Assembly: GCA_023433615.1 (NCBI GenBank)
Contig: JAEZCJ010000213.1
Coordinates: forward strand, 1-64,000
Length of the DNA: 64,000 nucleotides
DNA from: Bacillota bacterium
GTDB taxonomy: Bacteria; Bacillota; Bacilli; Paenibacillales; Paenibacillaceae
Direction of reading: 5' to 3'
The first letter of the stretch is position 1. Each line of letters begins with the position of its first letter. A program made the position numbers and the translations under genes. The notes under the pieces are model-generated. The model saw only the letters and a list, made by a program, of their open reading frames with translations. It was not told the DNA's origin and did no database searches. Shown here in pieces: positions 18,283 to 28,031 of the stretch.

Positions 18283-20778
18283 CTAATAGCTGTCGACAAG
18301 GCTTCTCGCGGACAGCTCGGCACGCAGCCCCTCTAGCCCGATCCCGACCGGCAGCTCTGCCTTTATCAGATCGACGCGCTTCGGCACGCCCGGAATCAGA
18401 TCGAAGTAATTATCCGAGCATATCGCATCCAACGTCCGGAAGCCGAGCTGCACGTCCTTGGCCACTGCCGAGCAAGACAGCATCAGCACGAACCGGTCCT
18501 CTTCCTCCGCATATTCGATCTGCATGTTCGGCTGCTTCAATGCAAGGTATTTGGGCGGCACGAAATACGCGGTCCCCGCGGAGAGGCGAACGCCCTCCGA
18601 CAGGAAGGCGAACGTCAGCACCGCATCCATGCGATGCGTCATCGCAGGAAGCCGCGCCGCGAAGTCCAATTCCGCGACCCGAACCGCGGACAGCATCGGA
18701 ATCGACGCGTCCAGGCGGCCCTGCTCCAGCGTCTCCCCTCCCAGCGATCGAAGCGCCCACTCCACCTGTCCGCTGAGCGGCTGCAGCGTCTCGTTCGTCA
18801 CGTGAAGGGACACGCTCGTCCCTTCTTCGCAGGCCGACGCCAAGACGGGCGAGTAGAAGCGCCGAGCCGCATAGTGCAGCGCCTTCCATCGGCCGTAATA
18901 GTCGATGCTCGACCACGACAGCGTAGGCCAGCAATCGTTAAGCTGCCAGTAGAGCGCCCCCATGCATCGGCCGCGATTGCGCCGCCAGTGCTCGACCGCG
19001 TAGCGCATCGCTTCCGCCTGCAGCAGCTGCGAGACGTAGCTTAGGGCAGCGAGATCCTTCGGATAGCGGTACGTCTCCGACAGGTAGGTCAGAATCTTCT
19101 GGTTGCCCGCGGGATTCTTCTGATGGCACTCCATGACATAGGAGAACAGGTTGCGGTCCTCCGGCGCCGTGAACGCTTCGATCGTTCGCATATCCGGCAT
19201 CGATTCGAAGCCGAATTCCGAGCAGTATCGGAAGTAAGTATCCCGATAGGCGGTAAAAGGTTTGTTGCCGTGCCATACATCCCAATAGTGGCCGTCGCCG
19301 TGCCGATCGCCGTTGGTATCGTAGAAGTCGCCCCCGGATGAGGGCGAGCCCGGCCAATAGAACGTGTCGGGCGCAAGCTCCCGAACCTTGTCCGGCAATG
19401 CCCGCTCGAAGAATGCGACGTACGATTCCCTGTTCTCCGGGGTATTCGCGATGCGCCCGTCCTCGAAGAACATCTCGATCTCGTTATTGCCGCACAGGAG
19501 GCCCAGGCAGGCATGATGCCGAATCCGCCGGACATTATCCTCCGCTTCGCGAAGCGCATTCTCGTTAAACACCGGCCCCAGCGGATAGACGCCGCAAGCG
19601 AACATGAAGTCCTGCCAGACGATCAGCCCAAGCTCGTCGCACAGCTCGTAGAACGCGTCGTCCGGGTAGAAGCCGCCGCCCCATACGCGAATCGTGTTGA
19701 AGTTCGCGCGCACGCAATCCCGCAGCAGCCGCTCCGTCCGCTCTCTGCTCAGCCGCCCCAGCACGTTATCCTCGGGAATGTAATCCGCGCCCATGGAGAA
19801 AATATCGATCCCGTTGACGCGGAACGCGAACTTGCTCCCGTACTCGTCCAGCTCGGTATTGACCGTCAATGCTCGCAGGCCGATGGAATACGTGCGCTCA
19901 TCGATGGTCGCCCCGTCTTCCGCGAGGCCGACCGCGACCCGGTACAACGGCTGTTCGCCGAAGCCGTTCGGCCACCACAGCTCGGGCTGCGGAATCGCGC
20001 ATTCGAGCACGCCGCTTGCGCCGAGCGGCCCGCCGCACGCGAACTGCCGGCCATCAGGCGCCGTAACCAGGATGCGCGCCTCCCTCAGCCGTCCGGAAGC
20101 TGTCGCTTCGCCCTCGAGCGCTTCCGCTTCCGCTTCCGCTTCTTGCACGCGCAGGGAGATGGACAGCTTGACCTCGCCGTTCCGATGATCCTGCCGGATC
20201 AAGACGTCCTCGATACGGGCACGCTCAACCAGTTCGAGGCGAACGCTGCGCCATATGCCGCAGTCCGGCAGCTTCGGGCCCCAGTCCCAGCCGGACATGT
20301 AATGGGCTTTACGCAGATGCGTATAACCCGGAATGACCATCGGAATCCCGAACAGCGGGTCAGCGGCGTTCCGCTCCAGCATATATCGCACGGGGGACCG
20401 GAACCGCACGAGGAGCCGGTTCTCTCCTGCCTTCAGCATCCCCGTCGCGTCGATGCTATGCGTGCGGAACATGTTGTCCGCGACGAGCGCAGACTTGCCG
20501 TTCAGTTCCACTTCGGCCAGCGTGTCCAAGCCCTCGAAGCGAAGCCGCTGCCCGGCCGCTGCCGCTTCTGTCTCGCTGAGCGCGAAGGTACGGCAATACT
20601 CGTAATCCCGGTCGAACGTCGGGAGAACGCGATATTCATTGTCGCGATCGTACGGGTCGGCCAGCTCGCCCGATCGCAGGAGATCCGACATCACGGTGCC
20701 CGGCACCGTTCCCTCCCGCCATCGATCGTCGCCGATCGCCCGGAACTGCCAAGTCCCATCCAGATTTATCGTACGCAT
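18283..20778 (-). CDS. Glycoside hydrolase family 2, beta-mannosidase-like
   Basis: An 831-residue cytosolic GH2 enzyme without signal peptide. The sugar-binding domain opens with NLDGTWQFRAIGDDRWREGTVPGTV. SGWDWGPKLPDCG and IRVWGGGFYPDDAFYELCDELGLIVWQDFMFACGVYP are hallmarks of beta-mannosidases. The acid/base Glu is in GNNEIE and the probable nucleophile is Glu in SEFGFESMPD. A short EAEAEAEALEGEA stretch interrupts the second domain. It is last in an operon with GH88 and an agarase-like GH (27-nt gap, GGAAGGAA before the ATG). It should release mannose or a related residue from imported oligosaccharides. Confidence 0.9.
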   Translation of the reverse strand: MRTINLDGTWQFRAIGDDRWREGTVPGTVMSDLLRSGELADPYDRDNEYRVLPTFDRDYEYCRTFALSETEAAAAGQRLRFEGLDTLAEVELNGKSALVADNMFRTHSIDATGMLKAGENRLLVRFRSPVRYMLERNAADPLFGIPMVIPGYTHLRKAHYMSGWDWGPKLPDCGIWRSVRLELVERARIEDVLIRQDHRNGEVKLSISLRVQEAEAEAEALEGEATASGRLREARILVTAPDGRQFACGGPLGASGVLECAIPQPELWWPNGFGEQPLYRVAVGLAEDGATIDERTYSIGLRALTVNTELDEYGSKFAFRVNGIDIFSMGADYIPEDNVLGRLSRERTERLLRDCVRANFNTIRVWGGGFYPDDAFYELCDELGLIVWQDFMFACGVYPLGPVFNENALREAEDNVRRIRHHACLGLLCGNNEIEMFFEDGRIANTPENRESYVAFFERALPDKVRELAPDTFYWPGSPSSGGDFYDTNGDRHGDGHYWDVWHGNKPFTAYRDTYFRYCSEFGFESMPDMRTIEAFTAPEDRNLFSYVMECHQKNPAGNQKILTYLSETYRYPKDLAALSYVSQLLQAEAMRYAVEHWRRNRGRCMGALYWQLNDCWPTLSWSSIDYYGRWKALHYAARRFYSPVLASACEEGTSVSLHVTNETLQPLSGQVEWALRSLGGETLEQGRLDASIPMLSAVRVAELDFAARLPAMTHRMDAVLTFAFLSEGVRLSAGTAYFVPPKYLALKQPNMQIEYAEEEDRFVLMLSCSAVAKDVQLGFRTLDAICSDNYFDLIPGVPKRVDLIKAELPVGIGLEGLRAELSARSLVDSY

Positions 20779-20805
20779 TATAGCTTCCTTCCCTCTCTGT
20801 CTCTC

Positions 20806-21975
20806 TTACCAGAACAGCTCCCGCTGCCCTCGCAGCTTCGTGATCGCCTCGGCGAAGAAGTAGTCGCCGTAGATGAGCGATACGTCTTCATTCTCGCCTG
20901 CAGGAACATGGCCTGCGGCATGCAGGATCAGCCCTTGCGCCTGCTCATCGCCGCGCCAGCCCGCGCAGCGGGTGCTCAGCGCCTGCAGCAGCCCGATCGC
21001 CGCTTCTCGGTAAGCCGCGCCTCGCGTGCCCGGCGTCAGGTCGGCAAGCTCCAGCAGCCCGGACGCCGCGCATGCCGCAGCGGATGCGTCCTTATGCCGC
21101 GGCGCATCCGCCGGCAGGCGGAAGTCCCATGGCGGCACGCCGTCCTCGGGAAGCGAAGCCAGGAAGAAGTCCGCGGCCGCCTGCGCCCCGCGCAGAAACC
21201 GCGGTTCGCGCGTATACTTGCAGCATAGCGCGAAGCCGTACAGCGCCCAGGACGTGCCGCGCGCCCACGCCGAGTCCGGCGAATAGCCCTGTCCGCCCAG
21301 CGCGCCCGTCTTCAGCCCCGTCTCCGGGTCGTAGCAGACGATATGGTGCACCGAACCGTCCAGCCGGAAGAAGGTGCGCAGCACCGTATCCGCATGGCGG
21401 TTCGCGATGTGGCGGTAGCGCGGATCGGCGATCTCGCCGCTGGCCCAATAGAGCAGCTGCAGGTTCATCATGCAGTCGATGATCGTCCAGCCGCTGTGAT
21501 CCTCGCCGTCCCAGTCCGGCCAAGCGCGAATGAATTCGACGGCCGGATTGTAGCGTCCGGCAAGCCACTGCGCGGCCATCAGCGCATGCTTCCTCGCCGC
21601 CGCGTCGCCCTTCAGCTTATATTGCGCAACGCTGCTCAAGCTGAACATGAAGCCGACATCGTGATGGAGCGGGTCGTACTGCTCCAGCGTCCCCGCGATC
21701 AGCGTCTCGCATTGCTTCGCGAGCTCCGCGCAGTCCTCCTCGCCCGTCTCGCGATAGACGAGCCAGAGCAAGCCCGGCCAGAAGCCGCTAACCCAATGGT
21801 GAGGCTTCACAAGCCCATAACGCCCGTCGGCCGCCGCATGCGGGAAGGCGGCACCGATCGCTGCCACATTGCGCTTCGTCAGCTTCAGCACGCCCTCCCA
21901 GGCCTCGTCCAGCCATGCTTCACCCTGCCCGCCGGCGCCTGTTCTACCTCCTGCTATGTCCGTCACTCGCTTCAT
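20806..21975 (-). CDS. Glycoside hydrolase family 88, unsaturated uronyl hydrolase
   Basis: A 389-residue (alpha/alpha)6-barrel protein. HHWVSGFWPGLLWLVY, HHDVGFMFSLSSVAQYKL, the DSAWARGTSWALYGFALC block and the C-terminal LIYGDYFFAEAI are typical of GH88 enzymes, which remove delta-4,5-unsaturated uronic acid from the ends made by polysaccharide lyases. There is no signal peptide, so it works on imported oligosaccharides. The start overlaps the upstream GH stop by 4 nt. Its presence implies that the target polysaccharide contains uronic acid and is first cut by a lyase encoded elsewhere. Confidence 0.9.
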   Translation of the reverse strand: MKRVTDIAGGRTGAGGQGEAWLDEAWEGVLKLTKRNVAAIGAAFPHAAADGRYGLVKPHHWVSGFWPGLLWLVYRETGEEDCAELAKQCETLIAGTLEQYDPLHHDVGFMFSLSSVAQYKLKGDAAARKHALMAAQWLAGRYNPAVEFIRAWPDWDGEDHSGWTIIDCMMNLQLLYWASGEIADPRYRHIANRHADTVLRTFFRLDGSVHHIVCYDPETGLKTGALGGQGYSPDSAWARGTSWALYGFALCCKYTREPRFLRGAQAAADFFLASLPEDGVPPWDFRLPADAPRHKDASAAACAASGLLELADLTPGTRGAAYREAAIGLLQALSTRCAGWRGDEQAQGLILHAAGHVPAGENEDVSLIYGDYFFAEAITKLRGQRELFW

Positions 21976-23261
21976 CGGCTTCCAGCCTCCGTCTCTCGCG
22001 TGCGCAGCACGGATTCATTGGCGCTTCGCGCCGCCTCAGCGAACGACGCCCACGGCTCATCTGCCAGGTCCAGCAGCCCGTAGTTGCCGATCAAGCCGTT
22101 CGGATTCCCGTAGTCGTACAGCGCGAACCAATGCAGTCCGACAATGTAAGGCAAGCGTGCCGCATCCTCGATGAAGGTCCGGTACGCCTCACCTCGCCGC
22201 TCCTGCGAACGAACCAGCACGTTTCGCGCCCCGTTCGTGTTCAGCAAGAAGCCGTCGGCAGCCCCCGCGCAGAAGCTGAATTCGGTAATCATGAACGGCA
22301 GCCCCGTACGCTCATGGATGCGCGCCATCCAGCTCTTCGGAAGATCGAAGCTATAGAAGTTGAGCGTGATCACGTCGGCGTAATCCTTCATGACATCGAG
22401 CACGACCTCCGGGGTAGACGTGCCCACCATCCGGTTCCCGAGATTGAGCCGGTTCGGATCATACCGCTTCAAGGCATCGGACGTCGTGCGATAGTATTCC
22501 TCCGCAATCTTCCGCAGGAAGGCAACCTTGTCCGCTTCGAGCCGTTCAGGGCGGTCGGCCCGATAGACGGCAATCGCGGCGAGATCGTCGAAGGCCGTAT
22601 ACTCGGCGCCCCACGTCTCGTTCAATTGCTCGATCGTGCCGTGGCGCTCAACCAGCATCGCGATCCAGGCCTTCTTGCCGGCGGCCGTCGGCGGCAGTTC
22701 CAGGTAATCGTCGACAAGGTTGGTGCAGTTCGAGCCTTCGCCGGGATCGTTGTTGCCCCACTTGCCCCCATGCCCCCACCAATGAATTTCATTATCCGTA
22801 TAGTAACCGATCAGGCCGGGATCGGAGAGAAGCGCCTGGCCCCGGCCGGAATGGAAGCAATCGATGCACGCCCGCTCCACGGATGCCTTGAACTTCACGT
22901 CGAATACTTCGGGGAACCCGGTCCCCCAATCCGTGTTCACCTTCGGCGCGAAGCGCGACATCCGAATCTCGACCGTCTTCGGCGTGCCGTTCCCCCAATA
23001 ATAAGGCTCATGCCAAGCCCCTAGCGTATTGAAGCCGTGTTCGGCGACTTGCTCGGCCTTGGCATCCGCCCATCTGACGAACCACTCGCCGTCGCCTCCG
23101 TACTTGCGCATAAGGTCCGTTCGCAGCCAATGCGCTTGATCCAGTATCTGATTGTGCACGCCATTCATGCCCAGCGAGAAGAAAGGCTTGCCCCCGGGCG
23201 TCACGAAATTCCATACCCCGTTCCTCACAGCAGTTGCATAGTAGCCTCCGGTCTTACCCAT
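21972..23261 (-). CDS. Clan GH-A glycoside hydrolase, agarase/GH50-like
   Basis: A 429-residue TIM-barrel protein, cytosolic. GKPFFSLGMNGVH at the N terminus, the acid/base candidate Glu in GYYTDNEIHWWG and the nucleophile candidate Glu in PFMITEFSFC follow clan GH-A geometry. The D-N-E arrangement resembles beta-agarases and related galactosidases, but the exact family is not certain. It is first in the operon with GH88 and GH2. AAGGAGTGA precedes the ATG. Transcription is probably activated from the operator at 23341-23377 by the adjacent YesN-type regulator. Confidence 0.78.
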   Translation of the reverse strand: MGKTGGYYATAVRNGVWNFVTPGGKPFFSLGMNGVHNQILDQAHWLRTDLMRKYGGDGEWFVRWADAKAEQVAEHGFNTLGAWHEPYYWGNGTPKTVEIRMSRFAPKVNTDWGTGFPEVFDVKFKASVERACIDCFHSGRGQALLSDPGLIGYYTDNEIHWWGHGGKWGNNDPGEGSNCTNLVDDYLELPPTAAGKKAWIAMLVERHGTIEQLNETWGAEYTAFDDLAAIAVYRADRPERLEADKVAFLRKIAEEYYRTTSDALKRYDPNRLNLGNRMVGTSTPEVVLDVMKDYADVITLNFYSFDLPKSWMARIHERTGLPFMITEFSFCAGAADGFLLNTNGARNVLVRSQERRGEAYRTFIEDAARLPYIVGLHWFALYDYGNPNGLIGNYGLLDLADEPWASFAEAARSANESVLRTRETEAGSR

Positions 23262-23314
23262 GCCGCTTCACTCCTTCTGTTGTCGATCGCATATTGGTTG
23301 TCGTCTATAGTGTC

Positions 23315-23377
23315 ATTGTAGGGCGCCGGCTCTCGCGCTCACAATGAGGGGATCGGCCGATATGCATCGCAATCGAC
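23315..23377 (-). promoter_or_regulatory. Promoter and shared operator of the GH operon
   Basis: On the minus strand, TTGTGA (-35, 23339-23344), an 18-bp spacer and TACAAT (-10, 23315-23320). A 37-bp block at 23341-23377, including CCTCATTGT, GATC, TCGG and ATGC elements, matches the block at 29971-30007 at 29 of 37 positions and sits at the same offset from the -35. This suggests a class II activator site for the YesN-like regulator encoded next door. Confidence 0.65.
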
Positions 23378-23401
23378 GGGCATACCGCAGGCGCTTAACC
23401 G

Positions 23402-24490
23402 CTAGCGTTCCATGCGCTTCTTGAATTCCGCCGGCGTCAGGCCGTAGTGCTCCTTGAATAACTGCGAAAAATGGACGCTGTTCTCGTAGCCGACGTCATG
23501 CGCAATTTCGTAGACCTTCTTATCCGTGTCGAGCAGCAGCTCCCGCGCCACCTGCATTCGGATCTGGACCAGGTAGTTCCAAATCGTCGTGCCCGTCTCC
23601 TGCTTGAACATCTGGGCGTAATAGTTCCGGCTGATCGCTACGCGGTCAGCCAATTCCTGCAGGTTCAGCTTCTCAGCGTAGTGCTCGCGAATGTACGCCT
23701 TCGTCTCCTCCACCGCCCTGCGCGAAGGCTGATCCTTCGTGGCTTGCGTAATCGCGAAGATGCGGTTCGCGCCTTCCTCGAGCCTGCGAATCGCGCAGAG
23801 TCGAAAATAGCCCCGGACCTTGAATATCGGAATGACCGTCTCGCCGAGCCCGAGATCCTTCCCCTCCTGCAGCTCGATCGTCACTTTATCCTTCTTCAAT
23901 TCTTCGACGATCAGCGTCAGCCACGCCATGGACAGCGGGTTGAGCAGATAGAAGCGGTCATCGATCCAGCTCTCCAGCATATCCAGCGTATCCACGACCA
24001 ATAAGGGAAGCGTCTCCAGCTGCATCGTCTGAATCTGTCGCACCCAGCGCTCCAGCATCTCCTGCTGATGGGAGAGATGGCGGATGAGCAGCCGAGCAGC
24101 CTCGGAGCGGCGTTGTTCGAGCAAACCTTCGGTCGAGCGCGCCAGCGCTTCGTTCAATTGCCCTTGGTCCACCGGCTTCACGATGTAATCCCACGCGCCG
24201 AGCTTCATGCTCTCCCTCGCGTATTCGAACTCGTCATAGCTGGAGACCACGACGGTTCCCATCCACGGATAGCGGACGTTCAATTCGCGGATCAGCTCCA
24301 TCCCGTTCATGACCGGCATCTTCACGTCCGTCACGCAGAGGTCCGCATAGTGCCCGGCCAGCCACTCCAGCGCCTTGGCCCCGTTAGCCGCCGTCCCGGA
24401 TACGACGATCTCCTCGCTGAATTGCTCTACCTTGCTTGTCAGACTCGAGCGAATCAGATGCTCGTCATCGACTACCAGCACGCGTATCAT
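23402..24490 (-). CDS. AraC-type response regulator (YesN-like)
   Basis: About 362 residues. The N-terminal receiver has VVDDE acidic pair, phospho-acceptor Asp in CVTDVKMPVMNG, the switch Ser in VVSSYDEFEYA and Lys in YIVKPVDQ. The C-terminal AraC double HTH includes NLQELADRVAISRNYYAQMFKQETGTTIWNYL and the second helix pair ending VHFSQLFKEHYGLTPAEFKKRM. GAGGAGG favours ATG 24490 over 24496. It is paired with the sensor kinase upstream (37 nt) and probably activates the flanking GH and importer operons through the shared operator. Confidence 0.92.
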   Translation of the reverse strand: MIRVLVVDDEHLIRSSLTSKVEQFSEEIVVSGTAANGAKALEWLAGHYADLCVTDVKMPVMNGMELIRELNVRYPWMGTVVVSSYDEFEYARESMKLGAWDYIVKPVDQGQLNEALARSTEGLLEQRRSEAARLLIRHLSHQQEMLERWVRQIQTMQLETLPLLVVDTLDMLESWIDDRFYLLNPLSMAWLTLIVEELKKDKVTIELQEGKDLGLGETVIPIFKVRGYFRLCAIRRLEEGANRIFAITQATKDQPSRRAVEETKAYIREHYAEKLNLQELADRVAISRNYYAQMFKQETGTTIWNYLVQIRMQVARELLLDTDKKVYEIAHDVGYENSVHFSQLFKEHYGLTPAEFKKRMER

Positions 24491-24527
24491 CGTCATCCTC
24501 CTCGCCTCAAGGTCCTCGCAGGTCTTC

Positions 24528-26342
24528 TCATCGCTGATCCTTCATCTCGTCCGCCATCCGCTTCGCGGGAAAGCTGACCGTTACCTTCACGCCGCCCAAG
24601 AGGCTTCCCGCCTCCAGCCTCACGCCGATGTCCCGCCTCTGGTAGTAAGTGCGCAGTCGATAATGCACATTCAGAAGACCGACATTCATCAGCGAAGCGT
24701 ACGATTCCGTCTCCTCGCCGCCGACATCGTCCAGACGCGCGATGAAGGCCTGCAGCCGTTCCCCGTCGTAGCCGGTTCCGTTGTCTTCGAAGACGGCCCG
24801 GATGATTCCGCCCTCCTGCCTGACCGTCAATTCGAGAATCGTCGGCTCGCCCGAACTTTCGATGCCGTGCTTGATCGCATTCTCGGCGATCGGCTGCAGC
24901 GCCGCCTTCAAGCAGCTAACGTCGCGGCAGTCGTCTGGCAGGTCGGCGCGGAAGGACACCGCTTCCCCGAACCGAATGCGAATGATGTTCATATAATGCT
25001 CGACATGGGCGACCTCGTCGGCAAGCCGCACTTCCGTGTCGCGGTAATTCGACGTGTACCGCAGCATCCGCGACAGCGAGATCGCGGTTCGCTCGATATC
25101 GGCATGGCCCGCCAAATGCGCCATCGAATTAATGGACTCGAGCGCATTATAGAGAAAGTGCGAATGAATTTGCGATTGCATGGCGGACAGGACGGCCTTC
25201 TGCTGAACCAGCTTCGTCTCGGTCAGCTTATGAATCGATTCGTCGAGCTCATCCAGCATCCGATTGTAGGCCCGGCTCAGATCCGCTACCTCATCCTCTC
25301 CCGCGTCGTCGATTCTGCCCAGCAGATCGCCTCGTCTCGCCTGCTGCATGTAACGTCTTAGGCGAGACAGCCTGCTGGTCACGGATGTCGTGACCAGGGT
25401 CACGAGCAAGATCGCTAGCAGCAACCCGAGTGCCGCGACCGCGATGGTCACGACGCGCACGCGTTCGATGCTCGACGCGATATCTTCGTGCGCGACGAGC
25501 GCGACCGTCTTCCAGCCCGTATACGGAATCGTGTCGAAGATGACCAGCTGCTTCGTCTCGTCGCGATAATAAGAACCGCTCTCCGCATCCAGTTGCGCTA
25601 CGATATCCGGCGGCAGGCGCGTGCCGACGCTGCCGGAATCCTGATGGACGAGGATCGTGCCGTCCGGCTTCGCGATCATTCCTTGTCCCTCGCTGCCCAG
25701 CTTCATCTCGTTCAGAATAGTCTGCGCAGGCTCCAGCGAAATATCCATTTTCAGGTAACCCTTCGCTTCAGGCCGTCCGAAGCGCCCTGCCAGCGTCACG
25801 ACCAGCATCTCCTCCGGCTGCCCCCGTTCATCGACATAAGCATGGCTGTTGTCCACACGCACGCGTATTTTCTGCGATACCCCTACTTCAGCGAGCCACG
25901 GTTCTTCCGCGAACGAATAGCTTCGCAGCACCCCCGTATTCAGGGCATACGTGAATTCGCCGCCTAGGTCCGACAACAGCGAGATCGACAGAATCTCAGG
26001 ATGGCGGGCGATGAAGGAACGCATATAACTGAGCTCCAACGACTGATAGCTTCGAATGAGCTCATATTTGTCCGAGGGCGGTACGCGCAGCCAAGCGTTG
26101 AATTCCTGGCTCGTGCCCAGCACAAGGAAGCCTTGCTCATAGGCAAGGTACTGCCGATTGAGATTCAGATTCGCCTGCCTCAGAATCTGCGCGCTGAACA
26201 ATTCGATATCGCGGCGGATGGTCCGCGACGTGTCATAGTAGCTGAAGTAGCCGATCAGCGTGACGACGATGAGAATAATCATGGTGGTCAGACTTAGCAG
26301 CTTCCACTTGAGCGAAGCTCTGATCTTGCGGAGCACGGACAT
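24528..26342 (-). CDS. Sensor histidine kinase (YesM-like)
   Basis: About 604 residues. TM1 near the N terminus (LLSLTTMIILIVVTLIGYF), an extracellular Cache-like sensor of about 260 residues, TM2 (VVTIAVAALGLLLAILLVTLV), HAMP, then His_kinase with the phospho-acceptor in QSQIHSHFLYNALESINSMA and an HATPase domain (ENAIKHGIESS, DNGTGYDG). This is the standard YesM/LytS-type layout for sensing extracellular glycans or loaded binding proteins. The start is set at ATG 26342; the 28 residues before it in the longer frame would run through a terminator hairpin. Confidence 0.92.
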   Translation of the reverse strand: MSVLRKIRASLKWKLLSLTTMIILIVVTLIGYFSYYDTSRTIRRDIELFSAQILRQANLNLNRQYLAYEQGFLVLGTSQEFNAWLRVPPSDKYELIRSYQSLELSYMRSFIARHPEILSISLLSDLGGEFTYALNTGVLRSYSFAEEPWLAEVGVSQKIRVRVDNSHAYVDERGQPEEMLVVTLAGRFGRPEAKGYLKMDISLEPAQTILNEMKLGSEGQGMIAKPDGTILVHQDSGSVGTRLPPDIVAQLDAESGSYYRDETKQLVIFDTIPYTGWKTVALVAHEDIASSIERVRVVTIAVAALGLLLAILLVTLVTTSVTSRLSRLRRYMQQARRGDLLGRIDDAGEDEVADLSRAYNRMLDELDESIHKLTETKLVQQKAVLSAMQSQIHSHFLYNALESINSMAHLAGHADIERTAISLSRMLRYTSNYRDTEVRLADEVAHVEHYMNIIRIRFGEAVSFRADLPDDCRDVSCLKAALQPIAENAIKHGIESSGEPTILELTVRQEGGIIRAVFEDNGTGYDGERLQAFIARLDDVGGEETESYASLMNVGLLNVHYRLRTYYQRRDIGVRLEAGSLLGGVKVTVSFPAKRMADEMKDQR

Positions 26343-26364
26343 CACCTGCTTCCAGTAGTCGAAC

Positions 26365-26408
26365 GAAAAGCATGGTCCTGCCCGGTTGCTCGGGCTTCGG
26401 ACCATGCT
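26365..26408 (-). terminator. Intrinsic terminator after the importer operon
   Basis: A perfect 10-bp stem (AGCATGGTCC at 26369-26378 with GGACCATGCT at 26399-26408), reinforced by an inner CCCG/CGGG pairing and followed on the minus strand by TTTCGTT. It separates the LplABC-type operon from the sensor/regulator genes. Confidence 0.85.
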
Positions 26409-26440
26409 CCAACGTTTACGCAGCATGCTTCATATCCTTG

Positions 26441-28000
26441 TTACTTTTGACGATTCGCGCGGTACCACTCCGTGCGTTCCTTAATCAATTGCTCGCCGCC
26501 TTGCTTGCGCCACGTGGCGACGAATTCGTCGAACGCTTCCGGCTTCGCTTGACCCAGCGCGATCTTGCTCGCCGTCTCCAGGAACATCGTGCTGAGGTTA
26601 TAGTCCGTCTTCGCCGCAGGCATGCCTACCGCTTCATTCACGAAGCCTTCCTTCGAGCCGACTTCGCGTGCCAGCTTCAGCTTCGCGTAGGCTTCCGGAT
26701 TGTTCAGCTTCGCTTCCTCGACCGCCTCATTCGTGCCATGCGCCTTGAAGATCAAATTGAAAGTGCCGATGGACTCCATCTTGGCGGCGTCCACGACGAT
26801 CTTGCCGCCTTCCAGCTTATACGTGTCGCCTTCGCGGCCGAGATCGGTCAGCATTTGTCCTTCTTCGCTTACGAGCCAATCGAAGTACTGCACGATGGCT
26901 TGCGGATTTTTCGCTTCCTTCGTAATGATGAAGGTCTTGCCGACCGGGCTCCAGCGCGTTCCCAGTTGCCCGTCATAGCCTGTGCCGCGCGGCGTAGGAA
27001 TGGCAATGACGTCCGCGTTGTCGCCGGGAACCGTCGCGTCCAGATCCGCCTGCCACTGCCAAGCGAGATTCTGCACGTGCGACCATACGCCTACCAGACC
27101 CGACTTGATCTTCTGCTCCCATACCGACTTGGAATTGGTCAGGAATTCCGAATCGATCAGCTTCTCGTCGGACATGACGCGGACATATTCCAGCGCGGTC
27201 TTCATGTTCGGATGGATCGAGCTCATGATGACTTCATCGTTGTGCAGCACTTCCGTCCATGCGACGTTCACGCCCCACATGCCGAATACGTTGTCGCCCC
27301 AAGTAAGCTTCTCGCGCATCGAGAACGGAATTTCATCCGGTTTGCCGTTGCCGTTCGGATCCTTGTCGCGGAATGCGCGAAGAACGTCCAGCAGTTCATC
27401 CGAAGTCGTCGGCACCTGTAGCCCTAATTTGTCCAGCCAATCTTTACGGATATACATGACGCTGTTCGACTGGTCGGTCGGCTGCGGAATGGCCAGGATT
27501 TTACCGTTCACGGTCACGGCATCCCATGCGGCCTGCGGAATCGCCTTCTTCAGGTTAGCGCCGTATTGATCGATCAGGTCGTTCAGTTCGAGAATTTTAC
27601 CCGCTGCCACGAGGTCTGAATCGGGTCCCGACCAAGATTGATACACGTCGGGGAATTCGCCGGAGGCGAACTTCAGCTTCAATTGGTCCTCGTACTGGGC
27701 ATGCGGCAGATAGACCATATCAAGGTCCGTATTCGTCTTCTCCTCGAGATAGACAATATTCGGATCGTCGGCCTGGAGCGGCGGCAGCGCTTGGTCGGAA
27801 GCGAAGATGCGAATGTCGACAGGCTCTGCCGGCTCTGCCGGCTCCGCAGCCTGCTGACCGTTATTCGTGCCGGCATTCGCGCCCGAATTCGCGGCGTTAT
27901 TGGCAGCATTGTTGGCATTATTATTCGAACCGCATCCCGAGACGACGATCGATACTGCGCACAGCGCGATGGCTAACAGCTTGATACGCTTGTTCTTCAT
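26441..28000 (-). CDS. Extracellular solute-binding lipoprotein (LplA/YtcQ-like)
   Basis: About 519 residues. The signal peptide ends in a lipobox (IVVSGC), followed by a long Asn/Ala/Gly-rich flexible linker. The body is that of large family-1 binding proteins that deliver oligosaccharides to LplB/LplC permeases; TNTDLDMVYLPHAQYEDQLKLKFASGEFPDVY and DPNGNGKPDEIPFSM are typical. AAGGAGGAG lies before ATG 28000; the longer frame from 28177 lacks support. No ATPase gene is nearby, as usual for systems sharing an MsmX-type ATPase. A terminator follows. Confidence 0.93.
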   Translation of the reverse strand: MKNKRIKLLAIALCAVSIVVSGCGSNNNANNAANNAANSGANAGTNNGQQAAEPAEPAEPVDIRIFASDQALPPLQADDPNIVYLEEKTNTDLDMVYLPHAQYEDQLKLKFASGEFPDVYQSWSGPDSDLVAAGKILELNDLIDQYGANLKKAIPQAAWDAVTVNGKILAIPQPTDQSNSVMYIRKDWLDKLGLQVPTTSDELLDVLRAFRDKDPNGNGKPDEIPFSMREKLTWGDNVFGMWGVNVAWTEVLHNDEVIMSSIHPNMKTALEYVRVMSDEKLIDSEFLTNSKSVWEQKIKSGLVGVWSHVQNLAWQWQADLDATVPGDNADVIAIPTPRGTGYDGQLGTRWSPVGKTFIITKEAKNPQAIVQYFDWLVSEEGQMLTDLGREGDTYKLEGGKIVVDAAKMESIGTFNLIFKAHGTNEAVEEAKLNNPEAYAKLKLAREVGSKEGFVNEAVGMPAAKTDYNLSTMFLETASKIALGQAKPEAFDEFVATWRKQGGEQLIKERTEWYRANRQK

Positions 28001-28031
28001 AGTAGACTCCTCCTTGAATGTGAGCATCCGG

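Noticed and set aside
19513..21228. 571-codon plus-strand frame
   Set aside because: Antisense to the GH2 and GH88 genes; no domain motif and biased composition.
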